A stretch of 64,000 nucleotides of DNA from Mycolicibacterium rhodesiae (GTDB lineage Bacteria > Actinomycetota > Actinomycetes > Mycobacteriales > Mycobacteriaceae): contig NZ_MVIH01000002.1 in the NCBI RefSeq assembly GCF_002086695.1, positions 646,406-710,405 of the forward strand. Reading direction: 5' to 3'. The notes under the pieces are model-generated. The model saw only the letters and a program-made list of their open reading frames with translations, was not told the DNA's origin and made no database searches. The position numbers and the translations under genes are program-made. Shown piece by piece: positions 62,400 to 64,000 of this stretch (within the stretch, counting starts at the first letter, position 1; the number at the start of each line of letters is the position of its first letter).

Positions 62400-63182
62400 A
62401 TGAGAAGTCTGGATGAAATCCGCACCGCACTCGAGGCCTGTTACTCGGCGATCGAAGGCCTGTGCGCCGACCTGAGCGACGCCGATTGGAAGGCACAGTC
62501 GCTGTGCCCGGACTGGGTGGTGCGCGACGTCATTCAGCACGTGGTCAGCATCGAAGCCGTGATGGCCGGCTGGCTGCCCCAGGACGACGCCACCCCGCCC
62601 CCGTTCGAGCGAGCGGCGGAATTCCTCGCCGGGACCGACGACCCGGCGACGCTGGCCGAGAAGGTCACCACAGTCTTCGCCGAGCGCAGGCGTGACCTCG
62701 GTTCGCTGACGGCTGCCGACCTCGATCGGCCGTCGTGGATGCCCACCGGGCGAGGGACTTACGGCCACTTCCTGGAGATCCGGGTGTTCGATTTCTGGGT
62801 TCACGTGCGCGACATCACGATTCCGCTCGGGCGAGCCACCGACGACGGCGGGATCGCGGCGGAGATCGCGCTGGGACAGGTCGAAAGCTCGATCGGCTAC
62901 ATCGCGGGCAAAAAGGTGGGAGTGCCCGACGGCAGCAGCATCTCCTTCCGGTTGACCGGTCCGGTGGTCCGGGATATCAACGTCGCGGTCGACGGTCGGG
63001 CCAAACAGGTTGCGCACCTTGACAATCCGGATGCGGTCCTGACCACGGACTCGACGACGTTCATCATGCTCGCCTCCGGCCGGATCGATCCCCAGGCCCA
63101 GATCGACACCGGTGCGGTGACCTGGAGTGGCGACGCCGCGTTGGGTGAGCGGGCCGCCCGCAACCTCAGGTTCACGATGTGA
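62400..63182 (+). CDS. Maleylpyruvate-isomerase/DinB-like (TIGR03083 type) protein
   Basis: A 260-residue protein starting at ATG 62400 (or TTG 62391). The N-terminal DinB-like four-helix bundle is recognisable from [20 protein letters not shown] and [21 protein letters not shown], the latter with the metal-binding His. Proteins of this family use mycothiol or handle small electrophiles. C-terminal ~110 residues form a second SCP2-like beta domain. Its TGA overlaps the GTG of the following gene by 4 bases. Confidence 0.75.
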   Translation: MRSLDEIRTALEACYSAIEGLCADLSDADWKAQSLCPDWVVRDVIQHVVSIEAVMAGWLPQDDATPPPFERAAEFLAGTDDPATLAEKVTTVFAERRRDLGSLTAADLDRPSWMPTGRGTYGHFLEIRVFDFWVHVRDITIPLGRATDDGGIAAEIALGQVESSIGYIAGKKVGVPDGSSISFRLTGPVVRDINVAVDGRAKQVAHLDNPDAVLTTDSTTFIMLASGRIDPQAQIDTGAVTWSGDAALGERAARNLRFTM

Positions 63183-63871
63183 CCGGGCGGCCGGAGTCCG
63201 TCGACTTCCACTTCGACGTGATGTGCCCGTACGCGTACCAGACGTCGCGGTGGATCCGCGAGGTCCGGGACCAGACCGGGCTGGAGGTGAACTGGCGCTT
63301 CTTCAGTCTCGAGGAGATCAACCGCAAAGAGGGAAAGAAGCACCCGTGGGAACGGGATTGGTCCTACGGCTGGTCGATGATGCGCATCGGGGCGCTCCTG
63401 CGTCGACGCTCGATGGCGGACGTGGAGGCCTGGTACCAGCGTGCCGGCCGGGCGCTGCACGTCGAGGGTCACAAACCGCACGACCCGGCGGTGGCCAGGC
63501 ACCTGTTGGCTGAGCTCGGTTTCGATCCGGCGCTGGTCGACCAGGCCATTGCCGATCCCAGCACCGGTGACGAGGTGCTGGCCGACCACAACCGCGTCGT
63601 GGCCGCCGACGGCTACGGCGTGCCGACGCTGTTCTTTCCCGACGGTCAGTGTTTGTTCGGACCCGTGTTGGTCGACCCGCCGACCGGGGAGGCGGCCGTG
63701 CGATTGTGGGACGCCGTCGTCGCGTGGACGGAATTCCCGCACCTCTACGAACTTCAGCGGCCCAAGACGCCCGCCGATGCGCAGCTGATCGCCGAGACGT
63801 TCCGCCCGTATCTCGAGGCGCGGGACTGGGTTTCGATCAACCGTGGCGAGGTCATCAGCTTCGGGGATTAG
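63179..63871 (+). CDS. DsbA/FrnE-fold thiol or isomerase protein
   Basis: A 230-residue thioredoxin-fold (DsbA-like) protein. [18 protein letters not shown] carries the CPYA motif with a single Cys and no CxxC, as in 2-hydroxychromene-2-carboxylate isomerase-type and FrnE-type branches; the cis-Pro segment is [10 protein letters not shown] near 146. No signal peptide, so cytoplasmic, probably glutathione/mycothiol-linked. The GTG overlaps the DinB-like gene by 4 bases, so the two act together, consistent with a mycothiol-related function. Confidence 0.8.
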   Translation: MTGRPESVDFHFDVMCPYAYQTSRWIREVRDQTGLEVNWRFFSLEEINRKEGKKHPWERDWSYGWSMMRIGALLRRRSMADVEAWYQRAGRALHVEGHKPHDPAVARHLLAELGFDPALVDQAIADPSTGDEVLADHNRVVAADGYGVPTLFFPDGQCLFGPVLVDPPTGEAAVRLWDAVVAWTEFPHLYELQRPKTPADAQLIAETFRPYLEARDWVSINRGEVISFGD

Positions 63872-63926
63872 CCGTTTGTCCCCAGACTCGAGTTCGTCCC
63901 CAGACCTTGTGTGAGTGCTCGAACCT

Positions 63927-63986
63927 GTTGCCTCATGTCAAGATGCGCGTGTAGTGCTGTTGGTTGCCTCACGTGAGAGTGCGCGC
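63927..63986. repeat. Two imperfect 23-bp direct repeats at the window end
   Basis: GTTGCCTCATGTCAAGATGCGCG (63927-63949) and GTTGCCTCACGTGAGAGTGCGCG (63964-63986) differ at 5 positions with a 37-bp period. Nearby, GTCCCCAGAC occurs twice (63878-63887 and 63896-63905 region). The stretch 63872-64000 holds no ORF; it may be the upstream part of a gene beyond the window. Confidence 0.65.
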
Positions 63987-64000
63987 TTGGGAAGTTGCGC

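Overview
The window is high-GC actinobacterial DNA and most likely comes from a fast-growing mycobacterium (Mycolicibacterium type). The evidence is an MmpL transporter, cutinase-family esterases, a Tat-exported DUF1906 (Rv2525c-like) protein, a ThrE-family exporter like Rv3737, a cyclase-ATPase regulator like Rv0386, several F420/luciferase-like oxidoreductases, a tandem-domain acyl-CoA dehydrogenase and frequent GTG starts. I saw no PE/PPE genes, IS elements, prophage, tRNA, rRNA or CRISPR array. Genes are tightly packed, and many pairs share 4-base start/stop overlaps.

Layout. 1-11 kb: a cyclase/ATPase regulator cut by the window edge, a cytochrome P450 broken by one extra base, a Ski2-like helicase with a DUF3516-type C-terminus, a sulfite-oxidase-like molybdoenzyme, an MFS symporter, a ThrE-type exporter and a hypothetical protein. 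11-19 kb: an MmpL transporter without MmpS, controlled by a TetR protein through two matching 22-bp operators; two coupled exported cell-wall proteins (L,D-transpeptidase-like and DUF1906); a nitroreductase, an SDR, an ABM monooxygenase and a cutinase. 19-29.7 kb: a catabolic cluster of two amidohydrolases and a fused acyl-CoA dehydrogenase, divergent from a TetR gene; TenA; a polysaccharide deacetylase; a double-domain AsnC regulator; two LLM oxidoreductases and MarR. 29.7-41.6 kb: a FAD monooxygenase, a cutinase, an NmrA-like SDR, a nitroreductase, a large LuxR ATPase, and a seven-gene operon led by an ECF sigma factor (SDR, cupin, hypothetical, VOC, SnoaL, SDR). 41.6-44.5 kb: Nudix hydrolase, nickel superoxide dismutase sodN with its processing peptidase sodX, CsbD with a 50-residue companion, and a lytic transglycosylase lipoprotein.

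44.6-61.8 kb is the most coherent block: a divergent sugar regulon. Leftward runs a ChvE/GguAB-type ABC importer followed by a small ORF, galT and galK. Rightward runs a YtfQRT/YjfF-type (furanose) ABC importer, a LacI regulator, araB, araD, araA and a zinc dehydrogenase. The 280-bp divergent promoter holds three identical TGTGAGCGCTAACA sites with centres 68 and 34 bp apart; one covers the rightward -10 box and one covers the predicted leftward start. Arabinose and galactose, the two sugars of arabinogalactan, would thus be imported and catabolised under one repressor. In this sequence araB carries a single-base frameshift. The window ends with a VanY-like peptidase, a DinB/maleylpyruvate-isomerase-like protein, a DsbA-fold protein and a short repeat-bearing intergenic end.
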